Notes under the pieces: generated by a model | Database searches by the model: none | The model's input: only the letters and a program-made list of their open reading frames with translations | What the model was told of the DNA's origin: nothing | Origin: Exiguobacterium artemiae 255-15 | GTDB taxonomy: Bacteria > Bacillota > Bacilli > Exiguobacteriales > Exiguobacteriaceae | Length of the DNA stretch: 64,000 nucleotides | Direction of reading: 5' to 3' | NCBI RefSeq assembly: GCF_000019905.1 | Contig: NC_010556.1 | Location: forward strand, 2,010,001-2,074,000 | Made by a program: the position numbers and the translations under genes | In this document: positions 20,058 to 29,914 of the stretch, in pieces | Position numbering within the stretch: the first letter of the stretch is position 1 | Layout of the letters: each line of letters begins with the position of its first letter

Positions 20058-20714
20058 TTATTTTAGTAAGGCATCCATTTTCGCTTTGGCATCCTGCGCC
20101 AGCGTATGGTTTGGTTGATAGGCAAGAACGGTTTCGAGCTCTGTATAACATGCTTCCTGCTGACCTAAAAAGGCCAGTGCGATGGCATAGTTGTAACGGG
20201 CATCCGTATGTGTTTCTTCGAGCAACAGAACTTGTTCGAAAATTTCAGCCGCTTCTTCGATCTGCTCGTTCTGAGCAAGAGCAAGACCATACTGGAAGGC
20301 GATTTCGACATCCACCCCGTTCAGTTCCGTCGCCTGTTTCAAACGCGGAATCCCCCGAACCGGATCCCCGAGCTTTTGATACGTCAGACCGAGCATGAAA
20401 TGGAGATCGGCATCATCGAGTCCGTGCAGCAAAGCAAGACGTAACGACTCTTCCGCCTCTACCAATAAATCCGCCGAGAAGTATAAGGCGCCTTTGGCAT
20501 AATGGGCACTGGCGAACGTCGGATCAATCGTCAAGGCTTTATCGTAAAACCGGAGTGCCCGGTCGGCATCGTCCATCGATTGGAGTAATGTCCCCAAGTT
20601 GACGTAACCGGTCGGGTCGTTCGGCTGTTCTTCAATGGCATCATTAAAAGCTTGAGCCGCTAATTCATAATTACCGGATTCTAAATGTCGGAATCCGACT
20701 TCGTTGTAATTCAT
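20058..20714 (-). CDS. Tetratricopeptide repeat protein
   Basis: 218 residues made of about six 34-residue TPR units, for example GNYELAAQAFNDAIEEQPND, ADRALRFYDKALTIDPTFA and IEEAAEIFEQVLLLEETHTDA. No signal peptide or membrane segment, so a cytoplasmic protein-protein adaptor is likely. In B. subtilis the TPR gene yrrB occupies the same position between recD2 and mnmA. The ATG at 20714 follows AGGGAG, 13 bases after the mnmA stop. Partner unknown. Confidence 0.88.
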   Translation of the reverse strand: MNYNEVGFRHLESGNYELAAQAFNDAIEEQPNDPTGYVNLGTLLQSMDDADRALRFYDKALTIDPTFASAHYAKGALYFSADLLVEAEESLRLALLHGLDDADLHFMLGLTYQKLGDPVRGIPRLKQATELNGVDVEIAFQYGLALAQNEQIEEAAEIFEQVLLLEETHTDARYNYAIALAFLGQQEACYTELETVLAYQPNHTLAQDAKAKMDALLK

Positions 20715-20727
20715 CCCAATCTCTCCC

Positions 20728-21864
<1,137 letters not shown>

Positions 21865-22995
21865 TTAATTGTTCTGAAACGATTTTACGACATCTATCAG
21901 GCCTTGTGCGAGCAGTTCGACTTGTGACAGGTCGTTTCCCCGGCCAAAGCTGATCCGGACCGATTGTTTCGTCCGCGGATTTTCACCATACATTGCTGAC
22001 AGGACATGTGACGGTTCGACCGATCCTGCCGTACAGGCACTTCCGCTCGAAACGGCAATCCCCCGCATGTCGAGCATAATCAAAAACGGTTCGATCTCGA
22101 CGTCCGGGAAGTACAGGTTGAGAACTTGCGGCAATCCGTCTGTCCCGTTGACTTCAAACTCAATCGTTGAGGAACGAAGCCGTTCGAGCAATGTACGCCG
22201 CAACAGTTGATACTGTTCAAACTGTTCTTCGCGTTCCGTTGCCGTCAGCCGGACTGCTTCCGCAAAACCGACGATACCGGCAACATTTTCCGTTCCGGCA
22301 CGACGCTTTCGTTCCTGTTCCCCGCCATACGATTGAGGAGCCAGTTTGACGGCAGAACGGATATATAATAAGCCGACGCCTTTTGGTCCGTTGATTTTAT
22401 GACTTGATGCCGACAGCAAATCGATTTGCATCGCTTCCACGTCAATCGGCGACTTCGCAAAGACTTGGACGGCATCGGTATGGAAAATAATCTGTTGTTC
22501 CCGGAGGAAACGACCACATGCCGCAATCGGCTGGACCGTCCCGACCTCATTGTTTCCGAACATGATCGATACTAGAATCGTATCTGGCCGAACGGCTGCC
22601 CGTAACGCCTCTTCCGTTATGATGCCGGACTCCGGTATTTCAAGATACGTCACGTCGAATCCCCGCTTTTCCAGTTCCTCGAACGCATGGAGCACGGCAT
22701 GGTGTTCAAACCGTGTCGTGATGACATGACGGCCTTTCGACTGATACTGCATCGCGGCACCGATGATGGCATAGTTATCCGACTCCGTGCCGCCGCTCGT
22801 AAAGAGAATTTCCGTCGGTTTGGCGTTCAGTTCCGTTGCCATCATTCTTCGCGCCGTGTCAATCGCAGCCCGTCCCGTCCGTCCGAATGCATGGACGCTT
22901 GACGGATTCCCGAATTGCTCGAGCATGTAAGGCGTCATCTTTTCCAAAACTTCCGGCCGCATCGGCGTTGTTGCCGCGTGATCAAAATACATCAT
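21865..22995 (-). CDS. Cysteine desulfurase (YrvO-type partner of MnmA)
   Basis: 376 residues, PLP-dependent. FDHAATTPMRPEV opens the protein, the PLP lysine is in SSHKINGPKG and the persulfide cysteine in SSGSACTAGS. Position between cymR and mnmA is that of B. subtilis yrvO, which hands sulfur to MnmA. AGAGGTGA precedes the paired ATGs; the gene starts 14 bases after the cymR stop. A second desulfurase, at 47327-48418, sits with the NAD genes, so the two probably have separate clients. Confidence 0.94.
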   Translation of the reverse strand: MMYFDHAATTPMRPEVLEKMTPYMLEQFGNPSSVHAFGRTGRAAIDTARRMMATELNAKPTEILFTSGGTESDNYAIIGAAMQYQSKGRHVITTRFEHHAVLHAFEELEKRGFDVTYLEIPESGIITEEALRAAVRPDTILVSIMFGNNEVGTVQPIAACGRFLREQQIIFHTDAVQVFAKSPIDVEAMQIDLLSASSHKINGPKGVGLLYIRSAVKLAPQSYGGEQERKRRAGTENVAGIVGFAEAVRLTATEREEQFEQYQLLRRTLLERLRSSTIEFEVNGTDGLPQVLNLYFPDVEIEPFLIMLDMRGIAVSSGSACTAGSVEPSHVLSAMYGENPRTKQSVRISFGRGNDLSQVELLAQGLIDVVKSFQNN

Positions 22996-23009
22996 CGTTT
23001 TTTCACCTC

Positions 23010-23420
23010 TCATATATAAAACATGTAACCCGTGTCATCTTCTTCGGCTAAATCTTTTAATGTCGTCGTATCCAAAACTTGATCGACGGCACTTTGAATT
23101 TTATCCCACAATTTTCGTTTCGTCACTTCGTCACAATTATCGCCTTCAACGACGACAAGCGGACCTTCAAGCAGACGGATGATATCCCCTGCTGTGATTT
23201 CTTCGGCCGAACGGCCTAATTTATATCCACCGTATGCTCCGCGGACACTTTTGACGAGACCGCCGTTTCGGAGCGGGGCAATCAATTGCTCCAGATAATG
23301 TTCAGACAGGTCGTACATCTGGGCAATTTTTTTTAAAGACAACGGCTTTGCCTCGCCTCCTTTGGCGAGTGCAATCATGATTGTCAGACCATAACGGCCT
23401 TTTGTCGAGATTTTCATCAT
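23010..23420 (-). CDS. cymR: Rrf2-family transcriptional regulator CymR
   Basis: 136 residues. Winged-helix Rrf2 protein matching B. subtilis CymR along its length: MKISTKGRYGL, LSEHYLEQLIAPLRNGGLVKS, RGAYGGYKLG, ITAGDIIRLLEGP and the C-terminal YMFYI. CymR with CysK represses cysteine and sulfur uptake genes. It lacks the three-cysteine cluster of IscR-type members (one cysteine only). The start is one of two adjacent ATGs (23420 or 23417); an upstream ATG at 23432 overlaps the ribosome site. First gene of the desulfurase-mnmA operon. Confidence 0.92.
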   Translation of the reverse strand: MMKISTKGRYGLTIMIALAKGGEAKPLSLKKIAQMYDLSEHYLEQLIAPLRNGGLVKSVRGAYGGYKLGRSAEEITAGDIIRLLEGPLVVVEGDNCDEVTKRKLWDKIQSAVDQVLDTTTLKDLAEEDDTGYMFYI

Positions 23421-23480
23421 GCGAAAAGACATCCTTTCTAGTATAGTAGTAGCTAAAAGTTGAAAGAAGGAACGCTACCT

Positions 23481-24794
23481 ATGGCTAATTTATTTGAATC
23501 ACATTCTCCGGCCGGTCCGCTCGCCAATCGGATGCGCCCTCAATCACTGGACGAAATCGTTGGCCAACGCCATTTGATCGGAGAATCAACCTTGTTACGC
23601 CGGGCAATTCTCGCCGACCGGCTTGGGACGGTTATTTTTTACGGACCACCGGGAACCGGAAAAACGACGCTCGCCCGTGTCATTTCCAGTTATACGAAAT
23701 CGGCATTCGAACAGCTGAATGCTGTCACGGCAAAACTGGATCAGTTGCGTGAAGTTTTAAAAGCAGCGGAATCTCGACTGCAGTTTGACCAACAAAAAAC
23801 GATTTTATTTTTGGATGAAATTCATCGTTTCAATAAAATGCAACAGGATGCTTTACTGCCTGCACTCGAAGCCGGAACGATCACGCTGATTGGCGCGACG
23901 ACGGAAAATCCGAGTTTTGAAGTCAATGCCGCTCTGTTATCGCGGGCAACTGTCTTCCGGTTTGAAACGCCGACGACAGAAGATTTACGGGTCGTCCTCC
24001 ACCGGACGTTACACGATACAGAACGTGGTCTCGGCAAATATCCGATTACCGTCACAGAAGAAGCGGTCGATCATTATGTCAAACTGTCGGACGGGGATTA
24101 CCGGGCACTGCTCAACGCACTCGAACTCGCCGTTTTGACGACACCGGAAATTGACGGTGAAATTACGATTGATCTTTCCGTAGCCGAAGAATCGATTCAG
24201 CAAAAAGCCTTGAAATACGATAAGGACGGAGACCGGCATTACGATGTCATCTCAGCTTTTATCAAATCAATTCGCGGTTCGGATCCCGATGCTGCCCTGT
24301 ACTGGCTTGCCGTCATGATTGAGGCCGGGGAAAGCCCCCGCTTCATCGTCCGTCGCCTCTACGTCCACGCGGCAGAAGATATCGGATTATCGGATCCGCA
24401 GGCCTTGCTGATTGTGGATGCCTGTGCCCGGGCCTGTGAATACATCGGTTTTCCGGAGGCACGGATTCCACTCGCCGAAACGGTGCTGTATCTTGCGACG
24501 GCACCAAAATCGAACACGGTCATTACCGCGATCGACCAGGCACTTGAACTCGTCCGTCGATCGGACGGCGGTCCGGTTCCACCGCATTTACGGGACGCTC
24601 ATCATGCAGGTGCTGCAGCACTTGGTAATGGTGTCGAATATCAGTATCCACACCAGTTTCCGCATGCATATGTCAAACAGAACTACTGGCCGGAAAATCT
24701 GGCACGAACCAAGCCCGTTTTTTACAAGCCAAGTCCCCGTGGGTTCGAAAAACAATTGCAGGCCCGGCTCGACTTTTGGAAAAAACAACCGTAA
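23481..24794 (+). CDS. rarA: Replication-associated recombination protein A (RarA/MgsA)
   Basis: 437-residue AAA+ ATPase with clamp-loader resemblance. Walker A GPPGTGKTT (~55-63), Walker B LDEIHR, sensor 1 ATTENPSFE, and the C-terminal tetramerisation domain with YLATAPKSN and PHQFPHAYVKQNYWPE. It acts at stalled replication forks. The ATG at 23481 follows AAGAAGGA. Divergent from cymR across 60 bases, and next to tcdA, both as in B. subtilis. Confidence 0.95.
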   Translation: MANLFESHSPAGPLANRMRPQSLDEIVGQRHLIGESTLLRRAILADRLGTVIFYGPPGTGKTTLARVISSYTKSAFEQLNAVTAKLDQLREVLKAAESRLQFDQQKTILFLDEIHRFNKMQQDALLPALEAGTITLIGATTENPSFEVNAALLSRATVFRFETPTTEDLRVVLHRTLHDTERGLGKYPITVTEEAVDHYVKLSDGDYRALLNALELAVLTTPEIDGEITIDLSVAEESIQQKALKYDKDGDRHYDVISAFIKSIRGSDPDAALYWLAVMIEAGESPRFIVRRLYVHAAEDIGLSDPQALLIVDACARACEYIGFPEARIPLAETVLYLATAPKSNTVITAIDQALELVRRSDGGPVPPHLRDAHHAGAAALGNGVEYQYPHQFPHAYVKQNYWPENLARTKPVFYKPSPRGFEKQLQARLDFWKKQP

Positions 24795-24802
24795 ACGATG
24801 AG

Positions 24803-24832
24803 AAAAAGCGACCTCAACAGGTCGCTTTTTTT
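24803..24832. terminator. Bidirectional terminator between rarA and tcdA
   Basis: Stem AAAAAGCGACCT / AGGTCGCTTTTT with a 4-base loop; serves both converging genes. Confidence 0.9.
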
Positions 24833-25595
24833 AACGGACACGTTCGATGACGACGCCGGCTTCCCGGACAATCTCATTGATGACATAACTTGCCGCAATC
24901 AATCCACCGACCGACGGGACAAACGCGTTTGAACTCGGCGGCATTTTAGCTTTTCGAATCACGGCTTCATCGTTTCCGACGACTTGACGAACTTCTTCGA
25001 TGATTTTGACCGGTGGTTCATCCGAAAAGACGACCGGGACTCCTTTATGGATCCCTTCCTTACGCAGGCGCGTCCGGATCACTTTTGCGAGTGGATCGTA
25101 AGTCGTATCTTTAATATCAACGATCTTGATTCGTGTCGGATCCATCTTATTCGCCATTCCCATACTCGAAATGATTGGAATCTGACGTTGTTTACACTCT
25201 TTGATCAAATGAATCTTAAACGAGACGGTATCCGAAGCATCAATCACATAATCCGGATTTTCTGCGAAAAAGGTTTCATATGTTTCTTCGTTGTAGAACA
25301 TTTTCAAACGGACGATTTCTAAATCCGGGTTGATTTGCATCAGGCGATCCGCCATTGCATCGACTTTCGGCTGACCGACCGTCGGAAGCAACGCATGGAT
25401 TTGACGGTTGACGTTTGTGATATCAATATCATCTTTATCCACCAGAATCAAACGTCCGACACCGCTGCGTGCCAGGGCTTCCGCCGAAAACGAACCGACG
25501 CCGCCGATTCCTAAAATCGCTACAGACTTGGATGCCAATGCGTCAAGTCCGGTCTTACCGATTGCCAGTTCATTACGTGAAAATTGATTTAACAT
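24831..25595 (-). CDS. tcdA: tRNA threonylcarbamoyladenosine dehydratase
   Basis: 254 residues, E1-like ThiF/MoeB fold. GIGGVGSFSAEALARSG is the nucleotide loop, DKDDIDITNVNRQ the E1 signature, and DASDTVSFK and the TRIKIVDIKDT segment are typical of TcdA/YrvM. It cyclises t6A to ct6A at tRNA position 37. TGAGGT precedes the ATG. It lies directly downstream of the 6S RNA gene, as yrvM does in B. subtilis. Confidence 0.92.
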   Translation of the reverse strand: MLNQFSRNELAIGKTGLDALASKSVAILGIGGVGSFSAEALARSGVGRLILVDKDDIDITNVNRQIHALLPTVGQPKVDAMADRLMQINPDLEIVRLKMFYNEETYETFFAENPDYVIDASDTVSFKIHLIKECKQRQIPIISSMGMANKMDPTRIKIVDIKDTTYDPLAKVIRTRLRKEGIHKGVPVVFSDEPPVKIIEEVRQVVGNDEAVIRKAKMPPSSNAFVPSVGGLIAASYVINEIVREAGVVIERVR

Positions 25596-25684
25596 CTCAT
25601 AACCTCACAATACTCATACTGTTTTACTCGGAATTATATCATAAAAAAAAACGTCATGCGACGTATGGTGTGATTCATCTAAAA

Positions 25685-25890
25685 AAGAAACGATGGGACC
25701 CGAAGTGCCGTGTCGATACCTTATTTTTGAACCTGCTGCGCAGGTGGGTGTCTTATCCGATTCCTATTCGTACGTCCTCCTGCTGTGTTACGAGGCATGT
25801 ACTACTAGTTGGAACGTCAAACTCCCTATCAAAAAAGAGTGGCTCAAAGATAAAAGGCGGCTCTCGTACATCTCAGGAACCCCATCTGTT
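25685..25890 (-). ncRNA. ssrS: 6S RNA
   Basis: About 205 nt on the minus strand in the 354-base gap between tcdA and the photolyase gene. The ends pair as GATGGG / CCCATC and CCTGAG / CTTCGGG. An inner stem pairs TTCCT...GTACG with CGTAC...AGGAA around a large loop, the open-bubble shape of 6S RNA. Local words resemble the E. coli molecule (CCTGAGATGT, TGAGCC, CACCTG...CAGGTTCAA). It has its own promoter and ends in TTTCTTTTTT. B. subtilis bsrA occupies the same place between yrvM and aspS. 6S RNA binds the housekeeping RNA polymerase in stationary phase. Confidence 0.82.
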
Positions 25891-25896
25891 GCATTT

Positions 25897-25925
25897 AATA
25901 TAGCATTCCCCTTATCGAAATGCAA
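25897..25925 (-). promoter_or_regulatory. Promoter of the 6S RNA gene
   Basis: Minus-strand TTGCAT (25920-25925), 17-base spacer ending in an extended TGC, and TATATT (25897-25902). The predicted start is 25889-25891, just ahead of the closing stem of the RNA. Confidence 0.7.
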
Positions 25926-25949
25926 CTGGTTCCGACTCTTAAAATTTGA

Positions 25950-27152
25950 TCATTTTTCAGTCGTTTCACTTGACATCCAACGTCGGATAAATGCTCTGTT
26001 CGGATCATATTTTTGTTGTTGAAATTCAGGATTAAACCGGGGTGTCCGGGTCGCATTTCCGACTCCTGCGATATACGCCCAGTTTCCGTAATTGGAGGCA
26101 ACATCGTAATCAATCAACTGCTGTTCAAAGTACCGTGCGCCGATCCGCCAATCCTGTTTCAAGTCATGAATCAAATAACTGGCTGTAATTTGACGTCCCC
26201 GGTTTGACATCCAGCCGGTGTCCTTGATTTCCCGCATGAAGGCATCCACAAACGGTTCTCCCGTCTCGCCGGCCATCCACGAATCGATTGCCGCCTGATC
26301 CGTCTTCCACGTCAAGCGACCGTCCTTCAAACCGTTCGAGCGAAACAGCCGGTGTCCCGTCTCGCGCATCGTCAAATGGAAGAAGTCCCGCCACAATAAT
26401 TCAAAGTATAGCCAGTAGGTCGATTCATTCGCGCCGTGTTCCTGTTCCGTCCGTTGCAGTTCTGCCATGACCCGTCGCGGGGACAGTGAACCGTTGGCAA
26501 GCCAGGCGGAGAGTTTGGAAGAATCATCAACGTTAAAACCGTTCCGTGTTTCTTTGTAGGTAAAAATCGGTTGTTCCAGATACGCTGCTAACCGGTTCCT
26601 GCCGGCCGCCTCGCCTCCGATGAACGGAAATGCGGTTCGCGGGTCATAACCACCTCTCGTTTGCGGCAGTTCGATATACTGTATGTTCCCGGGTGCTTCG
26701 ATCGGCTCCGCGAACCGGCCATCTTGTTCGACTCGTTTCCGGAAAGCCGTAAAGACACGTTTCAGTTCGTCACTGCCGATATCGTCCCGGAGATGGAGCG
26801 TCTGGGTCTCGTACATTCTCGTGTTAAAACGCTTCTGTACTTCCTGTTCCTGTCGTGCTTCATATTCACCTGTCATCCGGTGAAAATAAACGACGTCTTC
26901 CGGTTGAATGAACGATGTCAGTTGTTCAACCGTCTCCCCTTGTAAAATCGTCAGTTCGATGCCGAGTTGTACCAAATGTTCGTTTAAGGATTGTAGAGTT
27001 TCCTCTTCAAATGTCATCTGCTGTTTGCCACGACCGTCTGCTGTCTGCCGAACGAAAACAGCACGGACTATCTTCTCTTCTTCGCATGCGCGTGTCAATG
27101 CCTCATGATCGTCGACCCGCAAATCTTTTCGGTACCATACAACTCCTGCCAT
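25950..27152 (-). CDS. DASH-type cryptochrome / deoxyribodipyrimidine photolyase
   Basis: 400 residues. The N-terminal Rossmann half begins VVWYRKDLRVDDHEAL. The C-terminal FAD half carries NGFNVDDSSKLSAWLANGSLSPR, MSNRGRQITASYL and DYDVASNYGNWAYIAGVGN; the RNG...SSK and YGNW-AGVGN words are those of the DASH branch rather than classical CPD photolyases. Such proteins use blue light to repair cyclobutane dimers, mainly in single-stranded DNA. It is shorter than usual (about 430-500), mainly in the N-terminal half. AAAGGAG precedes the ATG. Confidence 0.85.
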   Translation of the reverse strand: MAGVVWYRKDLRVDDHEALTRACEEEKIVRAVFVRQTADGRGKQQMTFEEETLQSLNEHLVQLGIELTILQGETVEQLTSFIQPEDVVYFHRMTGEYEARQEQEVQKRFNTRMYETQTLHLRDDIGSDELKRVFTAFRKRVEQDGRFAEPIEAPGNIQYIELPQTRGGYDPRTAFPFIGGEAAGRNRLAAYLEQPIFTYKETRNGFNVDDSSKLSAWLANGSLSPRRVMAELQRTEQEHGANESTYWLYFELLWRDFFHLTMRETGHRLFRSNGLKDGRLTWKTDQAAIDSWMAGETGEPFVDAFMREIKDTGWMSNRGRQITASYLIHDLKQDWRIGARYFEQQLIDYDVASNYGNWAYIAGVGNATRTPRFNPEFQQQKYDPNRAFIRRWMSSETTEK

Positions 27153-27292
27153 ATCCTCAGCTCCTTTCTCTTTTCTACCCGTACTATCTCAATCTTACTT
27201 CCTTTCGCAAAGAACCAATGTGCTAGAAAGGTTTTAAGTTTTTGTTTTCGTGGAATATGATTAGTACAACTTACTAAGGAGTGAAACATTTC

Positions 27293-27415
27293 ATGGCTGC
27301 TAAAAAAGGGAAATTAAGAACATTGATCACGCTTGCTACGACGGTTGGACCGATCGTCTACAAATTCTATAAAAAGCAACAATCTAAAAAATCAATCAAC
27401 ACACCAAAACGATAA
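27293..27415 (+). CDS. Small basic protein of 40 residues, unknown function
   Basis: An ATG with AAGGAG 8 bases ahead, 40 codons, and an immediate strong terminator on the same strand. The product has a basic head (MAAKKGKLR), a moderately hydrophobic centre (TLITLATTVGPIVYKFY, residues 10-26) and a very basic tail with KKQQSKK. It could be a short peripheral or single-span membrane peptide. It is divergent from the photolyase gene and opposite in direction to mpg. A possible -10 (TATGAT, 27256-27261) has no good -35. I do not recognise a family. Confidence 0.65.
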   Translation: MAAKKGKLRTLITLATTVGPIVYKFYKKQQSKKSINTPKR

Positions 27416-27421
27416 AACAGC

Positions 27422-27456
27422 AAACGTGTTTCTCTTCTTAGAGAAACACGTTTTTT
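27422..27456 (+). terminator. Terminator of the 40-residue gene
   Basis: Stem AACGTGTTTCTC / GAGAAACACGTT with a 6-base loop and T6, seven bases after the stop codon. Confidence 0.9.
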
Positions 27457-27500
27457 GATGCCAGGATGTATCCATCAGCGGTACATCTTTTTTATACGGT

Positions 27501-28088
27501 TTATTTTTTACTGACCCCATTGCTTTCCCGTTCGTAAAACCGCCATGGATACGCTGTTGCTTCTCCCGCATTCGGAATCCCGATCCTCGTCGTCTGGACG
27601 ATTTCAGTCGCTTGACCGTTCTCAATCTGAAACCGGTGATCCGTGTAGAGATCAGCACCTGAATCGTCCGTTCTCAATCCGAAGGCCTGACATAATTTAG
27701 CGGGACCGTTGACGAGATTTTTTTGCTCGGTTTTGGTCAGTTCCGCATACGGCTTCCCAAAACGGCGGTCAGCAACTAAATCGTGTCCGGTGATGATTTC
27801 CGCTCCGCGAAGCAAAATCCCATATCCTTGTCCGACTTCCCCGCAGACGATGTTCAAACAATGATGCATGCCATAGGTGAAATACACATAGATATGACCG
27901 GCCGGGCCAAACATCGGCGCGGTCCGTTTTGTCGGTCGTCCACTGTAGGAATGGGCGGCTTGATCGTGCGGACCAAGGTACGCCTCCACTTCGACAATCC
28001 GCATCGTAACGTGTTCGACCGTCAACAGACTCCCTAACAATTCTGGTGCCACCTCAACCGGTGACCGTTCAAAAAATATCCGTTCCAT
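27501..28088 (-). CDS. 3-methyladenine DNA glycosylase (AAG/MPG family)
   Basis: 195 residues, the usual size. Removes alkylated purines in base excision repair. Family sequence: ELLGSLLTVE, VEVEAYLGPHDQAAHSYSGRT-like segment with the catalytic glutamate in VEVEAY, FGPAGHIYVYFTYGMHHCLNIV, GVLLRGAE-like GILLRGAEI and NGPAKLCQAFG. GGGGGA and GGAG lie before the ATG. It lies 60 bases after aspS beyond a terminator and upstream of the photolyase gene, forming a small DNA-repair pair. Confidence 0.94.
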   Translation of the reverse strand: MERIFFERSPVEVAPELLGSLLTVEHVTMRIVEVEAYLGPHDQAAHSYSGRPTKRTAPMFGPAGHIYVYFTYGMHHCLNIVCGEVGQGYGILLRGAEIITGHDLVADRRFGKPYAELTKTEQKNLVNGPAKLCQAFGLRTDDSGADLYTDHRFQIENGQATEIVQTTRIGIPNAGEATAYPWRFYERESNGVSKK

Positions 28089-28104
28089 CTCCAGTCCCCC
28101 TTAT

Positions 28105-28142
28105 AAAAAAACAGATTCCCTTCAGGATCGAAGGAAATCTGT
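28105..28142 (-). terminator. Terminator of the hisS-aspS operon
   Basis: Minus-strand stem CAGATTTCCTTC / GAAGGGAATCTG followed by T7. Confidence 0.9.
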
Positions 28143-28147
28143 TGGTA

Positions 28148-29914
28148 TTATGATTGTTTGACTGCTGTCCGAATCGACAGTTCATTCAATTGTGCGTCTG
28201 AAACCGGGCTTGGTGCCGCTGTCAACAGATCGCTCGCAGAAGCTGTTTTCGGGAACGCAATCGTATCGCGTAAGTTCGTCCGGCCTGCAAGCAGCATGAT
28301 CAGACGGTCAAGACCAAGTGCGATACCGGCGTGCGGTGGTGTGCCGTACTCGAATGCTTCCATCAGGAAACCAAATTGTTCGTTTGCTTCTTCTTCCGTG
28401 AAGCCAAGCAATTTAAACATCCGCTCTTGAATATCACGTTCGTAAATCCGTTGTGATCCGCCACCGAGCTCATAACCGTTCAAGACAAGGTCATAGGCAA
28501 CAGCGAGGACACTGCCCGGGTCTGTCTCGAGTTTATCGAGATCTTCCCGACGCGGCATCGTGAACGGGTGGTGGTTCGCATAAAAACGACTGTCCGCTTC
28601 TTCAAACGTCACGAGTGGGAAGTCCGTTACCCACAGGAAGTTGAAGACGGTTTCGTCAATCAAGCCGAGTTCTTTTCCTAGTTTTTGACGAAGGGCACCC
28701 AGACTGTCGGCAACAATTGATGCTTTTGCCGCGACGAACACAAGTAAGTCACCAGCTTCCGCTGTCGTCGCTTCGACGAGTCGGGCTGTTGCTGCCTCAT
28801 CAAAGAACTTCGCAATCGGCCCGTTCAGTCCGTCAGCGGTCACTTTAACCCAAGCAAGGCCTTTGGCACCATAAATTGCTGTAAACTCTTGTAATTTATC
28901 GATGTCTTTACGGGAGAACTGATCGGCTGCCCCTTTGACATTCAAGGCTTTGACTTCGCCACCTGATTCAAGCGCCATGTCGAAGACTTTGAAGCCAGCT
29001 CCTGTGACGGCTTCCGCGACATCAATCAATTCAAGACCGAAACGCGTATCCGGTTTATCTGAACCGAACCGGCTCATCGCTTCCGCATACGGCATCCGCG
29101 GAAACGGCGTCGTGATGTCTTTTCCGAGTGTTTCTTTCATGACACGCGTCATCATCGATTCCATCATCGCATACAGATCTTCGACGTCCATGAAACTTGT
29201 TTCAATATCGACTTGTGTGAATTCCGGTTGACGGTCGGCCCGTAAATCTTCATCACGGAAACAACGGGCGATTTGGAAGTACCGCTCAAAGCCGGATACC
29301 ATCAATAATTGCTTAAACAACTGCGGTGATTGCGGTAAGGCGTAAAACTCACCCGGGTGAACACGACTCGGAACGAGATAGTCACGCGCGCCTTCCGGTG
29401 TCGATTTCGTTAAGATCGGTGTTTCAACTTCGAGGAAGTCCTGTTCGTCGAGGAAGTTCCGCATGATATTCGAAGCTTTCGAACGCAGACGGAATGTTTC
29501 CTGTAATGACGGACGACGGAGATCCAGGTAGCGGTATTTCAGACGAAGGTCTTCCGATGTCTGTTCCGCTTCTTCACTGATCGGGAACGGCGTCATTTTC
29601 GAAGCGTTTAAGATGATGACTTCGTCTGCGACGACTTCGACTTGGCCGGTCGGGATGTTCGGGTTCGGATTTTCACGCTGGACGACTGTCCCTTTGATGT
29701 CGAGCACGTATTCCGAGCGAATCGATTCCGCCAAACGGTGTGCCTGTTCGTTTTCCGGTTGGAAGACGACTTGGACGATACCGGTCCGGTCACGAAGATC
29801 GAGGAAAATCAATCCCCCGAGGTCACGTCGTTTTTGGACCCATCCTTTTAGTTGAACGGCTTGGCCGATCGTTTCCTCTGTTACGGTTCCGTTCATGTGT
29901 GTACGTCCGATCAT
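28148..29914 (-). CDS. aspS: Aspartate--tRNA ligase
   Basis: 588 residues, class IIb. N-terminal OB domain ([24 protein letters not shown]), catalytic core with [43 protein letters not shown], the bacterial GAD insertion, and C-terminal motif 3 [15 protein letters not shown]. The start has AAAGGAGG; it overlaps the hisS stop by 4 bases (ATGA). Whether the enzyme also charges tRNA-Asn cannot be read from this window; the second-site residues were not assessed. Confidence 0.97.
   Translation of the reverse strand: MIGRTHMNGTVTEETIGQAVQLKGWVQKRRDLGGLIFLDLRDRTGIVQVVFQPENEQAHRLAESIRSEYVLDIKGTVVQRENPNPNIPTGQVEVVADEVIILNASKMTPFPISEEAEQTSEDLRLKYRYLDLRRPSLQETFRLRSKASNIMRNFLDEQDFLEVETPILTKSTPEGARDYLVPSRVHPGEFYALPQSPQLFKQLLMVSGFERYFQIARCFRDEDLRADRQPEFTQVDIETSFMDVEDLYAMMESMMTRVMKETLGKDITTPFPRMPYAEAMSRFGSDKPDTRFGLELIDVAEAVTGAGFKVFDMALESGGEVKALNVKGAADQFSRKDIDKLQEFTAIYGAKGLAWVKVTADGLNGPIAKFFDEAATARLVEATTAEAGDLLVFVAAKASIVADSLGALRQKLGKELGLIDETVFNFLWVTDFPLVTFEEADSRFYANHHPFTMPRREDLDKLETDPGSVLAVAYDLVLNGYELGGGSQRIYERDIQERMFKLLGFTEEEANEQFGFLMEAFEYGTPPHAGIALGLDRLIMLLAGRTNLRDTIAFPKTASASDLLTAAPSPVSDAQLNELSIRTAVKQS

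Noticed and set aside
23432-23460. A clear promoter for cymR
   Set aside because: A TATACT is present in the minus strand but no acceptable -35 lies at 16-18 bases, so I did not list it.
25693-26022. A 109-residue open frame on the plus strand across the tcdA-photolyase gap
   Set aside because: It overlaps the 6S RNA gene and the end of the photolyase gene, has no ribosome site, and its composition follows the RNA stems on the other strand.
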